Positions 9,838-18,458 of a stretch of 64,000 nt of DNA are shown here, piece by piece. Numbering within the stretch: position 1 is the stretch's first letter; each line of letters opens with the position of its first letter. The notes beneath the pieces were generated by a model. That model made no database searches and had not been told where the DNA came from. It saw only the letters and a list, made by a program, of their open reading frames with translations. Location of the stretch: assembly GCF_041890415.1 (NCBI RefSeq), contig NZ_CP169056.1, forward strand, positions 434,001 to 498,000. Reading direction: 5' to 3'. Source of the stretch: Pseudoxanthomonas koreensis_A (GTDB lineage: Bacteria; Pseudomonadota; Gammaproteobacteria; Xanthomonadales; Xanthomonadaceae). A program made the translations under genes and the position numbers.

Positions 9838-10970
9838 ACGGCGCCACGCTCGCCATGCCCGCCGATGCGCAGGCGCGCCCGGTCATGCTGATGGCCGGCG
9901 GCACCGGCGGCCACATCTTTCCGGCGCTGGCCGTGGCCCTGGAGCTGCGTGCGCGTGGCGTGCCCGTGGTCTGGCTCGGCGCAGCCGGCGCCATGGAAAC
10001 GCGGCTGGTACCGCAGCACGACATCGAGATCGACACGCTGCCGGTGGCCGGGATTCGCGGCAAGGGTGGCGCGACCCTGCTGGCCGCGCCGTGGCGGTTG
10101 CTGCGCGCGGTGCGCGCCGCGCGCGCGGTGCTGCGCCGGCGGCGTCCGCGTGCAGTGATCGGCTTTGGCGGCTTCGCCTCCGGGCCCGGCGGGCTTGCCG
10201 CGCGCATGGCCGGGGTGCCGCTGCTGGTGCACGAACAGAACCGCGCCCCGGGCCTGACCAACCGGGTCCTGGCGCGCCTGGCCTGCCGCACCTTGTCCGG
10301 TTTTCCCGGCGCGTTCGCGCGCGAGGAGGTGGTCGGCAACCCGGTCCGCGAGGCGATCGCCGCGCTGCCGGCGCCGGATGTGCGCCTGCACGGGCGGTCC
10401 GGCCCGCTGCGCCTGCTGGTGCTGGGTGGCAGCCAGGGTGCGCGCGCGCTCAACCAGGCGGTACCCGCTGCGCTTGCAGGCCTGTCCGGCGTGCAGGTCG
10501 AGGTGCGCCACCAGTGCGGCGAAAAGCTGCGCACCGAAGCCGGGCGCGCCTACACCGAGGCCGGCGTCGAAGCCCGTGTCGAAGCCTTCATCGACGACAT
10601 GGCCGCCGCCTACGCCTGGGCCGACCTGCTGGTGTGCCGTGCCGGCGCCTCGACCCTGGCCGAGCTGTGCGCGGCGGGCGTGGGCAGCGTGCTGGTGCCA
10701 TTCGCTGCCGCCGTCGACGACCACCAGACCCGCAACGCCGAGTACCTGGTCGAGCACGGTGCGGCGGTGCTGCTGAAGCAGGACGCGCAACTGGCGGTGA
10801 ACCTGCAGGGCGCGCTGCGCGCGCTTGCGTCCGACCCGGCGCGGCGCCTGCAGATGGCGACCGCGGCGCGTGGCCTGGCCCGTCCCGACGCCGCCCGGCA
10901 CATCGCCGCGATCGTGCTCGAACACGCCCTTCCTTGCACCCGACCCCTTTCCACTGGAGCTTCCGCATGA
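9834..10970 (+). CDS. murG: MurG, lipid II N-acetylglucosaminyltransferase
   Basis: Membrane-associated GT-B glycosyltransferase adding GlcNAc to lipid I. 378 residues. The first glycine-rich loop AGGTGGHIFPALAVA is at about 21-35, VIGFGGFASGP follows, then HEQNRAPGLTNR, LLVLGGSQGARALN and the UDP-GlcNAc-binding RAGASTLAELCAAG region. It is somewhat longer than the E. coli enzyme because of about 15 extra N-terminal residues; the ATG at 9834 was chosen for the ATGA overlap with ftsW. Confidence 0.97.
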   Translation: MNGATLAMPADAQARPVMLMAGGTGGHIFPALAVALELRARGVPVVWLGAAGAMETRLVPQHDIEIDTLPVAGIRGKGGATLLAAPWRLLRAVRAARAVLRRRRPRAVIGFGGFASGPGGLAARMAGVPLLVHEQNRAPGLTNRVLARLACRTLSGFPGAFAREEVVGNPVREAIAALPAPDVRLHGRSGPLRLLVLGGSQGARALNQAVPAALAGLSGVQVEVRHQCGEKLRTEAGRAYTEAGVEARVEAFIDDMAAAYAWADLLVCRAGASTLAELCAAGVGSVLVPFAAAVDDHQTRNAEYLVEHGAAVLLKQDAQLAVNLQGALRALASDPARRLQMATAARGLARPDAARHIAAIVLEHALPCTRPLSTGASA

Positions 10971-12409
10971 TCCGCCGTCTCAATGACACCGACGACCTGG
11001 TGCGCGCGTTCCCGCGGGTGCACTTCGTCGGCATCGGCGGCACCGGCATGAGCGGGATCGCCGAGGTGATGCTGACCCTGGGCTACGAGGTGTCCGGTTC
11101 GGACACCGCCGACAACGCCGCCACCCGGCGCCTGGTGCGGCTGGGTGCGCGCGTGGTCCGCGGGCATTCGGCGGCCAACGTGCTGGGCACCGATTGCGTG
11201 GTCGTCTCCAGTGCCATCCGCGACGACAACCCGGAGCTGATGGAGGCGCGCAGCCAGCGCATCCCGGTGGTGCCGCGCGCGGCCATGCTGGCCGAACTGA
11301 TGCGCTTCCGCCGCGGCATCGCGGTGGCCGGCACCCACGGCAAGACCACCACCACCAGCCTGACCGCTGCAGTGCTCAGCGAGGGCGGGATGGACCCGAC
11401 CTTCGTCATCGGCGGCCAACTGCTGGCCGCCGGCGCCAATGCCAAGCTCGGTGGCGGCCAATGGCTGGTGGCCGAGGCCGACGAGAGCGACGGCAGCTTC
11501 CTGCGCCTGAGCCCGCTGGTGGCGGTGATCACCAACATCGATGCCGACCACCTGGAAAACTACGGCGGCGACTTCGCCCGCCTGCAATCGGCGTTCGACG
11601 AGTTCCTCAAGCGCCTGCCGTTCTACGGCTTGGCGGTGCTGTGCATCGACGACGAGGAAGTGGCCGCGCTGGCCGCGCGCACGCCGCGCCACGTGATGAC
11701 CTATGGCACCGCCGCCGGCGCTGATGTGCGTGCCGACGACATCGTCCAGGAAGGCGGGCGCATGCGCTTCACCCTGCGCCTGCCCGAGGGCGCCACCGTG
11801 CCGGTGACCCTGGCCCTGCCCGGCCACCACAACGTGCTCAACGCGCTGGCCGCCGCCGCGGTGGCCTGGCAGCTCGGGGTGCCGCCGCAGAGCATTGCCT
11901 CGGCGCTGGAGAAGTTCGCCGGCATCGGCCGGCGCTTCAACGACCTGGGCGAGGTGGCCACGGCATCGGGCGCGCGCGTGCGCATCGTCGACGATTACGG
12001 GCACCATCCCAGGGAGCTGTCCGCGGTGCTCGCCGCCGCGCGTGGCGGCTGGCCGGACAAGCGCCTGGTGGTGGCCTTCCAGCCGCACCGCTACAGCCGC
12101 ACCCGCGACCAGTTCGATGCCTTCGCCGCGGTGCTGTCCGAGGCCGACGCGCTGGTGCTCAGCGAGGTCTATCCGGCCGGCGAGGCGCCGATTCCCGGTG
12201 CCGACGCGCGTGCCCTGGCCCGCGCCATCCGTGCCCGCGGCCGCAGCGAGCCGGTGGTGGTGGGACAGGTGGCCGACCTGTGCCAGGTGCTTCCCGATGT
12301 GCTGCGCGATGGCGACCTGCTGCTGATGATGGGCGCCGGCGACATCGGCTACGTCGCCCAGCAGATCGCCACCGAGGGCTTCGCCGCCGCGGCAGGAGTG
12401 CAGGAATGA
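10967..12409 (+). CDS. murC: MurC, UDP-N-acetylmuramate:L-alanine ligase
   Basis: First Mur ligase, adding L-alanine to UDP-MurNAc. 480 residues. The N-terminal dinucleotide-like fold shows HFVGIGGTGMSGIAEV; the P-loop GTHGKTTTT is at 122-130; NIDADHLENYGGDF and DDYGHHPREL are the other Mur ligase signatures. It starts in the murG stop and overlaps ddlB by 4 bases. Confidence 0.97.
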   Translation: MIRRLNDTDDLVRAFPRVHFVGIGGTGMSGIAEVMLTLGYEVSGSDTADNAATRRLVRLGARVVRGHSAANVLGTDCVVVSSAIRDDNPELMEARSQRIPVVPRAAMLAELMRFRRGIAVAGTHGKTTTTSLTAAVLSEGGMDPTFVIGGQLLAAGANAKLGGGQWLVAEADESDGSFLRLSPLVAVITNIDADHLENYGGDFARLQSAFDEFLKRLPFYGLAVLCIDDEEVAALAARTPRHVMTYGTAAGADVRADDIVQEGGRMRFTLRLPEGATVPVTLALPGHHNVLNALAAAAVAWQLGVPPQSIASALEKFAGIGRRFNDLGEVATASGARVRIVDDYGHHPRELSAVLAAARGGWPDKRLVVAFQPHRYSRTRDQFDAFAAVLSEADALVLSEVYPAGEAPIPGADARALARAIRARGRSEPVVVGQVADLCQVLPDVLRDGDLLLMMGAGDIGYVAQQIATEGFAAAAGVQE

Positions 12410-13398
12410 GCAAGGCCCTGCCAGCGCCGCGCCATGCAGACCCGGCCGTGTTCGGGCGCGTGGCCGTGCTCCTGGGCGGCACCAGTTCCGAGCGCGAGGT
12501 GTCGCTGGATTCGGGCCGCAACGTGCTTGAGGCACTGCGCGCGCGCGGCGTGGATGCGCATCCGGTGGATGGCATCCCGGCGCTGGTGCAGGCGCTGGTC
12601 GAGCGCAGGTTCGACCGCGTGTTCAACATCCTCCACGGCCAGCGTGGCGGCGGCGAGGATGGCGTGGTCCAGGGTTTGATGGACGCACTGGGCGTGCCTT
12701 ACACCGGTTCGGGCGTGCTCGGCTCGGCACTGGCCATGGACAAGATCCGGACCAAGCAGGTGTGGCTGTCGCTGGGCCTGCCCACGCCGCGCTACGTGCA
12801 CCTGGCGCGTGGGGTCGATGCGGCGACGGTGCACGAGGCCGCGCGCGGCCTGGGCCTGCCGGTGATCGTCAAGCCATCCTGCGAAGGTTCAAGCGTGGGC
12901 GTGTCGCGGGTGCTGGACGATGCCGGCCTGGACACGGCGGTGGAACTGGCCGCGCGCTATCCCGGCGAACTGCTGATGGAACAGATGGTGGTAGGCGACG
13001 AGCTGACCGTGGGCATCCTCGGCGACACCGCGCTGCCCTCGATCCGGATCGTGCCCAAGGGCTGGTACGACTACCACGCCAAGTACCAGGCCGAGGACAC
13101 CCAGTACCTGTGCCCGGGCCTGGAGCCGGCCGCCGAGGCCGAGCTCGGCGCGCTGGCGCTGGCCGCGTTCCGCGCCGCCGGCTGCAGCGGCTGGGGCCGG
13201 GTCGATGCGATGCGCGACGCCAGCAGCGGGCGCTTCCTGCTGCTTGAGGTCAATACCGCGCCGGGCATGACCAGCCACTCGCTGGTGCCCAAGGCTGCCG
13301 GCAAGCTCGGCATCGGCTTCGGGGAGCTGTGCTGGCGGATCCTGGAGCAGACCCTGGACGTGGCGGACGCGGCGGACGCGGAAGGGGCCACGGCATGA
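12406..13398 (+). CDS. ddlB: D-alanine:D-alanine ligase
   Basis: ATP-grasp ligase making the D-Ala-D-Ala that MurF uses. 330 residues. Motifs: VLLGGTSSEREVSLDSG at the N terminus, HGQRGGGEDGVVQGL, YTGSGVLGSALAMDK, VKPSCEGSSVGVSRV (ATP contacts) and LLEVNTAPGMTSHSLVP (metal-binding Glu and Asn). The position between murC and ftsQ identifies it as the ddlB-type copy. ATGA overlaps join it to murC and ftsQ. Confidence 0.97.
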   Translation: MSKALPAPRHADPAVFGRVAVLLGGTSSEREVSLDSGRNVLEALRARGVDAHPVDGIPALVQALVERRFDRVFNILHGQRGGGEDGVVQGLMDALGVPYTGSGVLGSALAMDKIRTKQVWLSLGLPTPRYVHLARGVDAATVHEAARGLGLPVIVKPSCEGSSVGVSRVLDDAGLDTAVELAARYPGELLMEQMVVGDELTVGILGDTALPSIRIVPKGWYDYHAKYQAEDTQYLCPGLEPAAEAELGALALAAFRAAGCSGWGRVDAMRDASSGRFLLLEVNTAPGMTSHSLVPKAAGKLGIGFGELCWRILEQTLDVADAADAEGATA

Positions 13399-14234
13399 GC
13401 GCCGTCCTGCGCATCATCGGCTGGCTGCTGGCGGTGGCGTTGATCGCAACGCCGGTGGTGGCCGTGCTCAACGGCTGGGTCGGCGCCGAGCGCTGGCCGC
13501 TGTCGACGCTGCGGGTCACCGGCCAGTTCGAGCGGGTGCCGGCCGAACAGTTGCGCCAGGTGCTGGCGCCGCATGCGAGCGCCGGCTACTTCGCGGTGCG
13601 CCTGGCGCATGCGCGGCGCGCGGTCGAGGGCCTGCCCTGGGTGGAAAGCGCGGTGGTGCGCAAGCAGTGGCCGGACGTGCTGGAGGTGCAGGTGGTCGAG
13701 CACCGGCCATTCGCGCGCTGGGGCGAGGACCGGCTGCTGTCCGAGCGCGGCCGCCTGTTCCCGTTGCCGCCGGACCTGGCCGATGCGCGCCTGCCGTGGC
13801 TGGATGGCCCCGACGCGCGCACCGGCGAAGTAGTGGAACTCTACAACCATACCCGCGAGCTGTTCGCGCCACTGGGCTATGGCGTGGCGCGCCTGGGCAT
13901 GGATGCGCGCGGGGGCTGGTCGCTGGTGCTGGACAACGGCACCGAGGTGGTGATCGGCCGCCAGGATGCGCGCCTGCGCCTGGCCCGCTTCGTGCGCGTG
14001 CTGCCGCAACTGCTGGCCCGCCATGCGCGCCCGCTGCAGCGCGCGGACCTGCGCTACACCAACGGCTTTGCCCTGGAGTGGGCGACGCCGGGGCTGGCCC
14101 TGCGCGACTCCGCGCAGGAGATCGCAGCTTCGCCGGCACACACGCGCGCCGGCCACCGCGCCGCGGCGTCGTGGCGCAGCCGGGTGCCCGGCCAACCTGT
14201 ACCCCGTATCACTCTTTCCGGCGTTACGACATGA
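13395..14234 (+). CDS. ftsQ: FtsQ cell division protein
   Basis: Divisome scaffold recruiting FtsB and FtsL. 279 residues: very short cytoplasmic part, membrane helix at about 5-27, POTRA domain (PLSTLRVTGQFERVPAEQL to EVQVVEHRPFARWG) and the FtsQ beta domain. Beyond the conserved domain there is an Arg/Ala-rich tail of about 45 residues after LRYTNGFALEW. It overlaps ftsA by 4 bases, the last of twelve overlapping junctions. Confidence 0.94.
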   Translation: MSAVLRIIGWLLAVALIATPVVAVLNGWVGAERWPLSTLRVTGQFERVPAEQLRQVLAPHASAGYFAVRLAHARRAVEGLPWVESAVVRKQWPDVLEVQVVEHRPFARWGEDRLLSERGRLFPLPPDLADARLPWLDGPDARTGEVVELYNHTRELFAPLGYGVARLGMDARGGWSLVLDNGTEVVIGRQDARLRLARFVRVLPQLLARHARPLQRADLRYTNGFALEWATPGLALRDSAQEIAASPAHTRAGHRAAASWRSRVPGQPVPRITLSGVTT

Positions 14235-15466
14235 ACCGCAAAGGCGACAAATCCCTCATCGTCGGCCTCGACATCGGCACCTCCAAGGTGGTGGCGCTGG
14301 TGGGCGAGTACTCGCCGGGCAACCCGATCGAGGTGATCGGCATCGGTTCCCACGAATCGCGCGGACTCAAGCGCGGCGTGGTGGTGGACATCGAGTCCAC
14401 CGTGCAGTCGATCCAGCGCGCGGTCGAGGAGGCCGAGCTGATGGCCGGCTGCGAGATCCGCTCGGTGTACGCGTCCATCTCCGGCAACCACGTGCAGTGC
14501 AAGAACTCGCCGGGCATCGTCCCGATCCGCGACGGCGAGGTCACCTGGCAGGACCTGGACCGGGTGCTGGACGCGGCCAAGGCGGTGGCAATCCCGGCCG
14601 ACCAGCGCATCCTCCACGCGATCCCGCGCGAGTACGTGCTGGACGATTCGCAGGAGGGCATCCGCAACCCGGTGGGCATGACCGGCGTGCGCCTGGAAGT
14701 GCACGCGCACCTGGTCACCTGCGCCCAGTCGGCGGCGCAGAACATCACCAAGTGCGTGCAGCGCTGCGGCCTGCAGGTGGACGACCTGATCCTGTCCTCG
14801 CTGGCCTCCAGCGTGGCCGTGCTGACCGCCGACGAGCGCGAACTTGGCGTGGTGCTGGTGGACCTGGGCGCGGGCACCACCGACATCGCGGTGTTCGTGC
14901 AGGGCGCCATCTGCCACACCGCATCGCTGCCCATCGCCGGCGACCACGTCACCAACGACATCGCCCACATGCTGCGCACGCCCACGCCCGAGGCCGAGCA
15001 GATCAAGGTGCGCTACGCCTGCGCGCTGGCCCAGCTGGCCACCGCCGAGGAGTCGATCCAGGTGCCCAGCGTCGGCGACCGGCCGCCGCGGCGGATGCCT
15101 CGCGCCTCGCTGGCGCAGGCGGTGCAGGGCCGCTACGAGGAAATCTTCGAGATGGTCCAGGCCGAGCTGCGCCGTTCCGGCTTCGAGGAGCTGGTGCGCG
15201 CGGGCATGGTCCTGACCGGCGGCGCTTCGAAGATGGAAGGCGTGATCGAGCTGGCCGAGGAAATGCTGCAGATGCCGGTGCGCATCGGCATCCCGCAGCA
15301 CGTCAGCGGGCTGGGCGAAGTGGTGGGCAATCCGGTCCACGCCAGCGGCGTGGGCCTGCTGCTGATGGGCAGCCAGATCGAGCATCCACGCCGGCCGTCG
15401 CTGCCCAGCGGCCGCGCGGGGAACTTCTTCAAGAAGTTGCGCAACTGGTATCGCGGGGAGTTCTGA
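14231..15466 (+). CDS. ftsA: FtsA, actin-like divisome membrane tether
   Basis: Binds ATP and anchors FtsZ filaments to the membrane. 411 residues. Actin-fold motifs: GLDIGTSKVVALVG (phosphate 1), LVDLGAGTTDIAVF (phosphate 2) and VLTGGASKMEGV (adenosine). The last residues, NFFKKLRNWYRGEF, form the amphipathic membrane-targeting helix. The start has no clear ribosome site of its own, so translation is probably coupled to ftsQ. Its stop is immediately followed by a G-quadruplex motif. Confidence 0.97.
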   Translation: MNRKGDKSLIVGLDIGTSKVVALVGEYSPGNPIEVIGIGSHESRGLKRGVVVDIESTVQSIQRAVEEAELMAGCEIRSVYASISGNHVQCKNSPGIVPIRDGEVTWQDLDRVLDAAKAVAIPADQRILHAIPREYVLDDSQEGIRNPVGMTGVRLEVHAHLVTCAQSAAQNITKCVQRCGLQVDDLILSSLASSVAVLTADERELGVVLVDLGAGTTDIAVFVQGAICHTASLPIAGDHVTNDIAHMLRTPTPEAEQIKVRYACALAQLATAEESIQVPSVGDRPPRRMPRASLAQAVQGRYEEIFEMVQAELRRSGFEELVRAGMVLTGGASKMEGVIELAEEMLQMPVRIGIPQHVSGLGEVVGNPVHASGVGLLLMGSQIEHPRRPSLPSGRAGNFFKKLRNWYRGEF

Positions 15467-15488
15467 GGGGCGGGGAAGCGGGGCGGGG
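15467..15488 (+). other. G-quadruplex motif directly after ftsA
   Basis: Starting at the base after the ftsA stop, four runs of exactly four G (15467-15470, 15472-15475, 15480-15483, 15485-15488) are separated by loops C, AAGC and C. It is also a direct repeat of GGGGCGGGGA with a period of 13. It lies on the coding strand, so an RNA quadruplex could form in the ftsA-ftsZ message. Nothing else in the dcw cluster resembles it. Confidence 0.6.
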
Positions 15489-15621
15489 AGCAGGCAGGAC
15501 AGGACGGAAGACAACAGCGGTGGCGGTCGGCAAGCCGGACAACCAGAGCAAAGAACCAGGCAGCACTACAACCAGAAAGCCGGATGGAAACACGGAACGG
15601 GGTGGCTGACGCATCCCGATC

Positions 15622-15652
15622 CCGGGTCACCAACCCGGCACCATAACGAGGA
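15622..15652 (+). promoter_or_regulatory. Hairpin and ribosome binding site before ftsZ
   Basis: CCGGGT at 15622-15627 and ACCCGG at 15633-15638 form a 6-bp stem with loop CACCA, ending nine bases before a GAGGA ribosome site (15648-15652), which is 8 bases from the ftsZ ATG. ftsZ is the only gene of the cluster with its own spacer and good ribosome site, in line with its higher expected synthesis. No convincing promoter was found between 15489 and 15621. Confidence 0.4.
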
Positions 15653-15660
15653 CAACGGAC

Positions 15661-16923
15661 ATGGCACATTTCGAACTGATCGAGAAGATGGCACCCAACG
15701 CGGTCATCAAGGTGGTGGGCGTGGGCGGCGGCGGCGGCAACGCCGTGGCGCACATGGTCAACAGCAGCGTGGAGGGGGTGGAGTTCATCACCGCCAACAC
15801 CGATTCGCAGGCGATCAAGAACTGCGGCGCCAAGTTGCAGCTGCAGCTCGGCGACCACGTGACCAAGGGCCTGGGCGCAGGCGCCAACCCGGAGGTCGGC
15901 CGCCAGGCCGCACTGGAGGACCGCGAGCAGATCATCGCCGCGCTGGAAGGCGCCGACATGGTGTTCATCACCGCCGGCATGGGCGGCGGCACCGGCACCG
16001 GCGCGGCGCCGGTGGTGGCGCAGCTGGCCAAGGAGATGGGCATCCTGACCGTGGCCGTGGTCACCAAGCCGTTCCCGTTCGAGGGCCGCCGGCGCATGCA
16101 GGTGGCGCTGAAGGGCATCGAGGAACTGAGCCAGCACTGCGACTCGCTGATCACCATTCCCAACGAGAAGCTGATCACCGTGCTGGGCCGCAACGCGACC
16201 ATGATCCAGGCCTTCCGTGCCGCCAATGACGTGCTCCAGGGCGCGGTGCAGGGCATCGCCGACCTGATCGTGCGGCCGGGCCTGATCAACGTCGACTTCG
16301 CCGACGTGCGCACGGTCATGTCCGAGATGGGCCTGGCCATGATGGGCACCGGCACCGCCCGCGGCGACGACCGCGCCTCGGCCGCCGCCGAGTCGGCGAT
16401 CCAGAACCCGCTGCTGGATGACGTGAACCTGGCCGGCGCCAACGGCATCCTGGTCAACATCACTGCCGGCCCGGACTTCACCATGGCCGAGTTCGACGAG
16501 ATCGGCCGCACCGTGGAGGGCTTTGCCTCGGAGGACGCGACCGTGGTGGTCGGCACCGTGCTCGATCCGGAAATGCAGGACGAGGTGCGGGTGACGGTGG
16601 TGGCCACCGGCCTGAACCGGGCCACCGTGCGCCAGCCGGTGCGCGGCGACCTGGCCGGCAACGGCCGCAGCGAGTTCGGGCTGCGCGAGCCGGCACGCGC
16701 GCCGGTGCGCCTGGTGCGCGACGGCACCACCGGCCTGCCGATCGACGAAGGCTTCAACAACGATCCGGTGTCCGGCGCGGTCAATGGCATGGGCCTGCGT
16801 CGCAGCGGCGCAGCCGGTGCAGCGGCGGCCACGGCATCCAGTCCGGCAACCACCCAGGTGGCGGCCGAACTGCCCAACGACTATCTGGATATCCCGGCGT
16901 TCCTGCGCCGGCAGGCGGACTGA
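15661..16923 (+). CDS. ftsZ: FtsZ, tubulin-like division GTPase
   Basis: Forms the Z ring. 420 residues. VGVGGGGGNAVAHM binds the nucleotide near residues 21-34, the tubulin signature GGGTGTG is at 108-114, and the catalytic T7-loop region NVDFADVRTVM follows. A variable linker leads to the C-terminal peptide DYLDIPAFLRRQAD, the site for FtsA and ZipA. The N terminus MAHFELIEKMAPNAVIKVVG is the Xanthomonas type. A strong terminator lies about 160 bases downstream. Confidence 0.98.
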   Translation: MAHFELIEKMAPNAVIKVVGVGGGGGNAVAHMVNSSVEGVEFITANTDSQAIKNCGAKLQLQLGDHVTKGLGAGANPEVGRQAALEDREQIIAALEGADMVFITAGMGGGTGTGAAPVVAQLAKEMGILTVAVVTKPFPFEGRRRMQVALKGIEELSQHCDSLITIPNEKLITVLGRNATMIQAFRAANDVLQGAVQGIADLIVRPGLINVDFADVRTVMSEMGLAMMGTGTARGDDRASAAAESAIQNPLLDDVNLAGANGILVNITAGPDFTMAEFDEIGRTVEGFASEDATVVVGTVLDPEMQDEVRVTVVATGLNRATVRQPVRGDLAGNGRSEFGLREPARAPVRLVRDGTTGLPIDEGFNNDPVSGAVNGMGLRRSGAAGAAAATASSPATTQVAAELPNDYLDIPAFLRRQAD

Positions 16924-17085
16924 CGGGCTGGCCCGTGACGGTGCCGTGCCGCGCAGGCGGTGCAGCGCGTCCGGGCCGTCCGGAGCACCACGCCGCGGCT
17001 TGGCCGATGCCGGTCGCCGCGGCCGCACTACCCGGGGATGCGCCCGCCATGGCGCGTCGTGGTCCCGGTGTCCGCTGTCCATTTG

Positions 17086-17114
17086 CTGCCGGGCCGCAAG
17101 GCCCGGCAGGTTTT
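17086..17114 (+). terminator. Rho-independent terminator of the dcw cluster
   Basis: A perfect 10-bp stem, CTGCCGGGCC (17086-17095) and GGCCCGGCAG (17100-17109), is closed by a GCAA tetraloop and followed by GTTTT. This is the clearest terminator in the window and separates ftsZ from lpxC. The rest of the 406-base gap holds no credible gene: open frames there have no family features, and 16924-17085 shows nothing I can interpret. Confidence 0.85.
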
Positions 17115-17277
17115 CCGCCCGGCGCGGGACAGTCCGCGCGATACCGCCGCCAGCGCTGCACGTGGACCATCGCCGGCAAGCACGGCTCCTGCAACGCGTG
17201 CATGGCGACCGCCCGAAAGCCGCACAGGCAAAGCGTTTGCGCGATATCGCTGGGGCATGATTCAGGCACCCCCGTGG

Positions 17278-17283
17278 TATTCT
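17278..17283 (+). promoter_or_regulatory. Possible -10 element for lpxC
   Basis: TATTCT at 17278-17283 is the best -10 candidate between the terminator at 17086-17114 and lpxC. It would give a leader of about 40 bases. No good -35 lies at the right distance, so the promoter is weak or activator dependent, or is placed differently. Confidence 0.3.
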
Positions 17284-17329
17284 TGAATCCTTCACGCGAC
17301 CGCACCGCGTCGCGTCGCACGGTAACCCC

Positions 17330-18241
17330 ATGACCCGGCAGCGCACCCTCAAGAACACCATCCGTGCCACCGGCGTGGGCCTGCACAGCGGCAACAAGGT
17401 CTACATGGTGTTGCGTCCGGCACCGGCCGACCATGGCATCGCGTTCCGCCGCACCGACCTGGAGCCGGTGGTGGAAGTGCCCGCCGCAGCCGACCTGGTG
17501 ACCGAAACCACCTTGTGCACCGGCCTGAGCAATGGCCCGGCCAAGATCCAGACCATCGAACACCTGATGTCGGCCGCCGCCGGCCTGGGCATCGACAACA
17601 TGATCGTCGAGCTGTCCGCCGCCGAACTGCCGATCATGGACGGCTCGGCCGGTCCGTTCGTGTTCCTGCTGCAGTCGGCCGGCATCGTCGAGCAGGAGGC
17701 GCCCAAGCGCTTCATCCGCATCCTCAAGGAGGTGGAGGTGCGCGACGGCGACAAGGTCGCGCGCTTCACCCCGTACGACGGCTACCGGCTGGACTTCACC
17801 ATCCAGTTCCAGCACCCGATGATCCCGGCCCGGCAGTCGCATCACACCCTGGAGTTCTCCACCGCCGCCTACATCAAGGAGATCTCCCGCGCCCGCACCT
17901 TCGGCTTCATGCGCGACCTTGAATACATGCGCGACCTGAACCTGGGCCTGGGCGGCTCGATGGACAACGCCATCGTCCTGGACGAGTTCCGTGTCCTCAA
18001 CGACGACGGCCTGCGCTACGCCGACGAATTCGTGCGCCACAAGATCCTCGACGCCATCGGCGACCTGTACCTGGTCGGCGGCCCCATCCTCGGCGCCTAC
18101 GAGGGCTACAAGTCCGGCCACGCGCTCAACAACAAGCTCGCCCGGGCGCTGCTGGCCGATGCCGCCGCCTGGGAAAAGGTGAGCTTTGCCGATGCCGCCG
18201 CGCCCGCGCCGCTGGCCTACGGCACCACCGCGCTGGCCTGA
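17330..18241 (+). CDS. lpxC: LpxC, UDP-3-O-acyl-GlcNAc deacetylase
   Basis: Committed zinc-dependent step of lipid A synthesis. 303 residues, normal length. Zinc ligands H78, H237 and D241 are present, as are the catalytic E77 and the general acid H264 in KSGHALNNK. The N terminus RTLKNTIRATGVGLHSG is the family signature. The gene stands alone between the dcw terminator and the convergent dciA. The C-terminal tail rich in Ala resembles the FtsH-degraded tails of enterobacterial LpxC, but that is inference. Confidence 0.97.
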   Translation: MTRQRTLKNTIRATGVGLHSGNKVYMVLRPAPADHGIAFRRTDLEPVVEVPAAADLVTETTLCTGLSNGPAKIQTIEHLMSAAAGLGIDNMIVELSAAELPIMDGSAGPFVFLLQSAGIVEQEAPKRFIRILKEVEVRDGDKVARFTPYDGYRLDFTIQFQHPMIPARQSHHTLEFSTAAYIKEISRARTFGFMRDLEYMRDLNLGLGGSMDNAIVLDEFRVLNDDGLRYADEFVRHKILDAIGDLYLVGGPILGAYEGYKSGHALNNKLARALLADAAAWEKVSFADAAAPAPLAYGTTALA

Positions 18242-18352
18242 GGCATCGCCGGCCCCGGCCCGGCCCGCGCTCCGGCGGTCCCGTATTGCCCGCCCCGTGT
18301 CCAACCCGGGAGGGCCACGACCGGCCCCGTGCCCGGCCCCGCGTTCGGCGGG

Positions 18353-18382
18353 ATCCGATGTCCCGGGACAAAATCCGGATCT
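18353..18382. repeat. Nested inverted repeats between lpxC and dciA
   Basis: A perfect 12-bp palindrome TGTCCCGGGACA (18359-18370) is flanked by a second inverted repeat, GATCCG on the left and CGGATC on the right. Together they can fold as a stem within a stem. It lies in the 217-base convergent gap between lpxC and dciA and may end transcription from either side, but no T run follows. The coordinates of the outer arms are approximate. Confidence 0.4.
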
Positions 18383-18408
18383 GTGAGCGGCGACGTCCGC
18401 ACGGTCGG

Positions 18409-18437
18409 ATTATAACGAATAATTAACTTCCAGCTAA
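18409..18437 (-). promoter_or_regulatory. TATAAT promoter candidate pointing into the lpxC 3' end
   Basis: On the minus strand a perfect -10 TATAAT (18414 down to 18409) lies 17 bases from a weak -35 TTAGCT (18437 down to 18432), in an AT-rich island that contrasts with the GC-rich surroundings. It would transcribe antisense to the end of lpxC. A 61-codon open frame begins with ATG at 18402, seven bases from the -10, so a leaderless message is conceivable. Confidence 0.35.
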
Positions 18438-18458
18438 CGACGTGATGGCGTTGTGAGG

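Noticed and set aside
16935..17333. A 132-codon frame between ftsZ and lpxC
   Set aside because: It runs through the clear terminator at 17086-17114 and the lpxC start, has no recognisable features and no ribosome site.
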